From the NCBI GenBank assembly GCA_004000155.1, contig RCSS01000081.1, positions 1 through 27,691 of the forward strand: DNA of 27,691 nucleotides, given 5' to 3'. Position numbers and translations under genes: made by a program. Positions 27,376-27,691 of the stretch are shown piece after piece; the stretch's first letter is position 1, and each line of letters starts with the position of its first letter. The notes under the pieces were generated by a model. It worked only from the letters and a program-made list of their open reading frames with translations. It made no database searches and had not been told where the DNA came from. This DNA comes from Tubulinosema ratisbonensis (lineage: Eukaryota > Microsporidia > Tubulinosematidae).

Positions 27376-27477
27376 TTACAAATTATTGCGCTTTGTTTCA
27401 TAATATCTACTTGGATCAAGCTCATTGGGATCTCTGCCTGAGGTATCTGTTGGATAAGAAGGTCCTGAAGTGCCCAT
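27376..27477 (-). CDS. microprotein, 33 residues, paralogous to its downstream neighbour
   Basis: A complete ATG-to-TAA frame beginning MGTSGPSYPTDTS, then GRDPNELDPSRYY and ETKRNNL. It is polar, Pro/Ser-rich and without a hydrophobic segment, so it is probably soluble. The similarity to the frame at 27249-27341 is at protein level only; the DNA has diverged, which suggests selection on the peptide if the match is real. ACGTAAGTTTAC just before the ATG contains a GTAAGT donor-like string on the same strand, so a 5' intron or a longer spliced gene cannot be excluded. Both could belong to one bicistronic transcript. Confidence 0.45.
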   Translation of the reverse strand: MGTSGPSYPTDTSGRDPNELDPSRYYETKRNNL

Positions 27478-27691
27478 GTAAACTTACGTAAGATAAATTA
27501 AGTATTTTATATAAAACAAAGATGTTACAAATTAATCAATAAAAAATTTTTTATGTTACTTCTTGACAAATTAATTTAATTTTCATAGATTAAATGTTTT
27601 AAAATTGTTTCATAATTCAAAAATATTGATTTTTTATTGACAATGAAAAGAAGGAATTCATTTTTTAGTAAATTTAGGTAATGTTTTATAC
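27478..27691. other. AT-rich end of the window
   Basis: Nothing supportable. I looked for a third copy of the microprotein on either strand and found none. Confidence 0.4.

Noticed and set aside
27482..27489. TTACGTAA palindrome with GTAAGT as an intron donor
   Set aside because: No acceptor with a plausible branch point joins useful frames.

Overview
The window looks like a piece of an AT-rich, gene-sparse microsporidian genome. The reasons are: intron-poor eukaryotic housekeeping genes that are short for their families; a TTTACCC/TTTACCCC motif one to seven bases upstream of the ATG of six genes, which is the known microsporidian start-proximal C-rich promoter motif; and intergenic DNA that is about 85% A+T by eye. 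The large spacers and the many gene relics suggest an expanded microsporidian genome (Edhazardia-like rather than Encephalitozoon-like). The genus is an inference and cannot be settled here.

Layout. 1-2.8 kb: a GC-richer island, a decayed gene on the minus strand, a perfect 13-bp palindrome, a dispersed repeat and a multi-pass membrane protein. 3.9-5.7 kb: eRF1 and a NOT2/3/5-domain protein, both minus and 49 bp apart. 6.7-8.1 kb: an NHA1/sod2-type Na+/H+ antiporter. 8.5-9.0 kb: a hairpin-forming inverted repeat, a second copy of the dispersed repeat and an ORF relic. 9.2-10.4 kb: a glycerophosphodiester phosphodiesterase. 11.2-11.6 kb: another inverted repeat and an unrecognised 48-codon ORF. 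12.1-13.3 kb: ribosomal protein uL3. 13.6-15.2 kb: a large pseudogene. 17.1-18.4 kb: an MFS sugar transporter. 19.9-27 kb: a lineage-specific region with two paralogous probably secreted proteins, a long Lys/Glu-rich protein with a C-terminal membrane anchor split by two apparent one-base losses, relics, and two tandem microproteins at the end.

Together: eRF1, uL3 and the NOT subunit belong to translation and mRNA turnover. The antiporter, the sugar transporter and the phosphodiesterase fit a parasite that takes ions, sugars and phospholipid breakdown products from its host. The secreted paralogs and the Lys/Glu-rich protein are candidates for the host interface. Single-base N calls lie mostly at third codon positions of the conserved genes, which looks like collapsed allelic variation. 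In sequence this AT-rich, random open frames of about 50 codons are expected many times, so every relic without a start codon is given low confidence.
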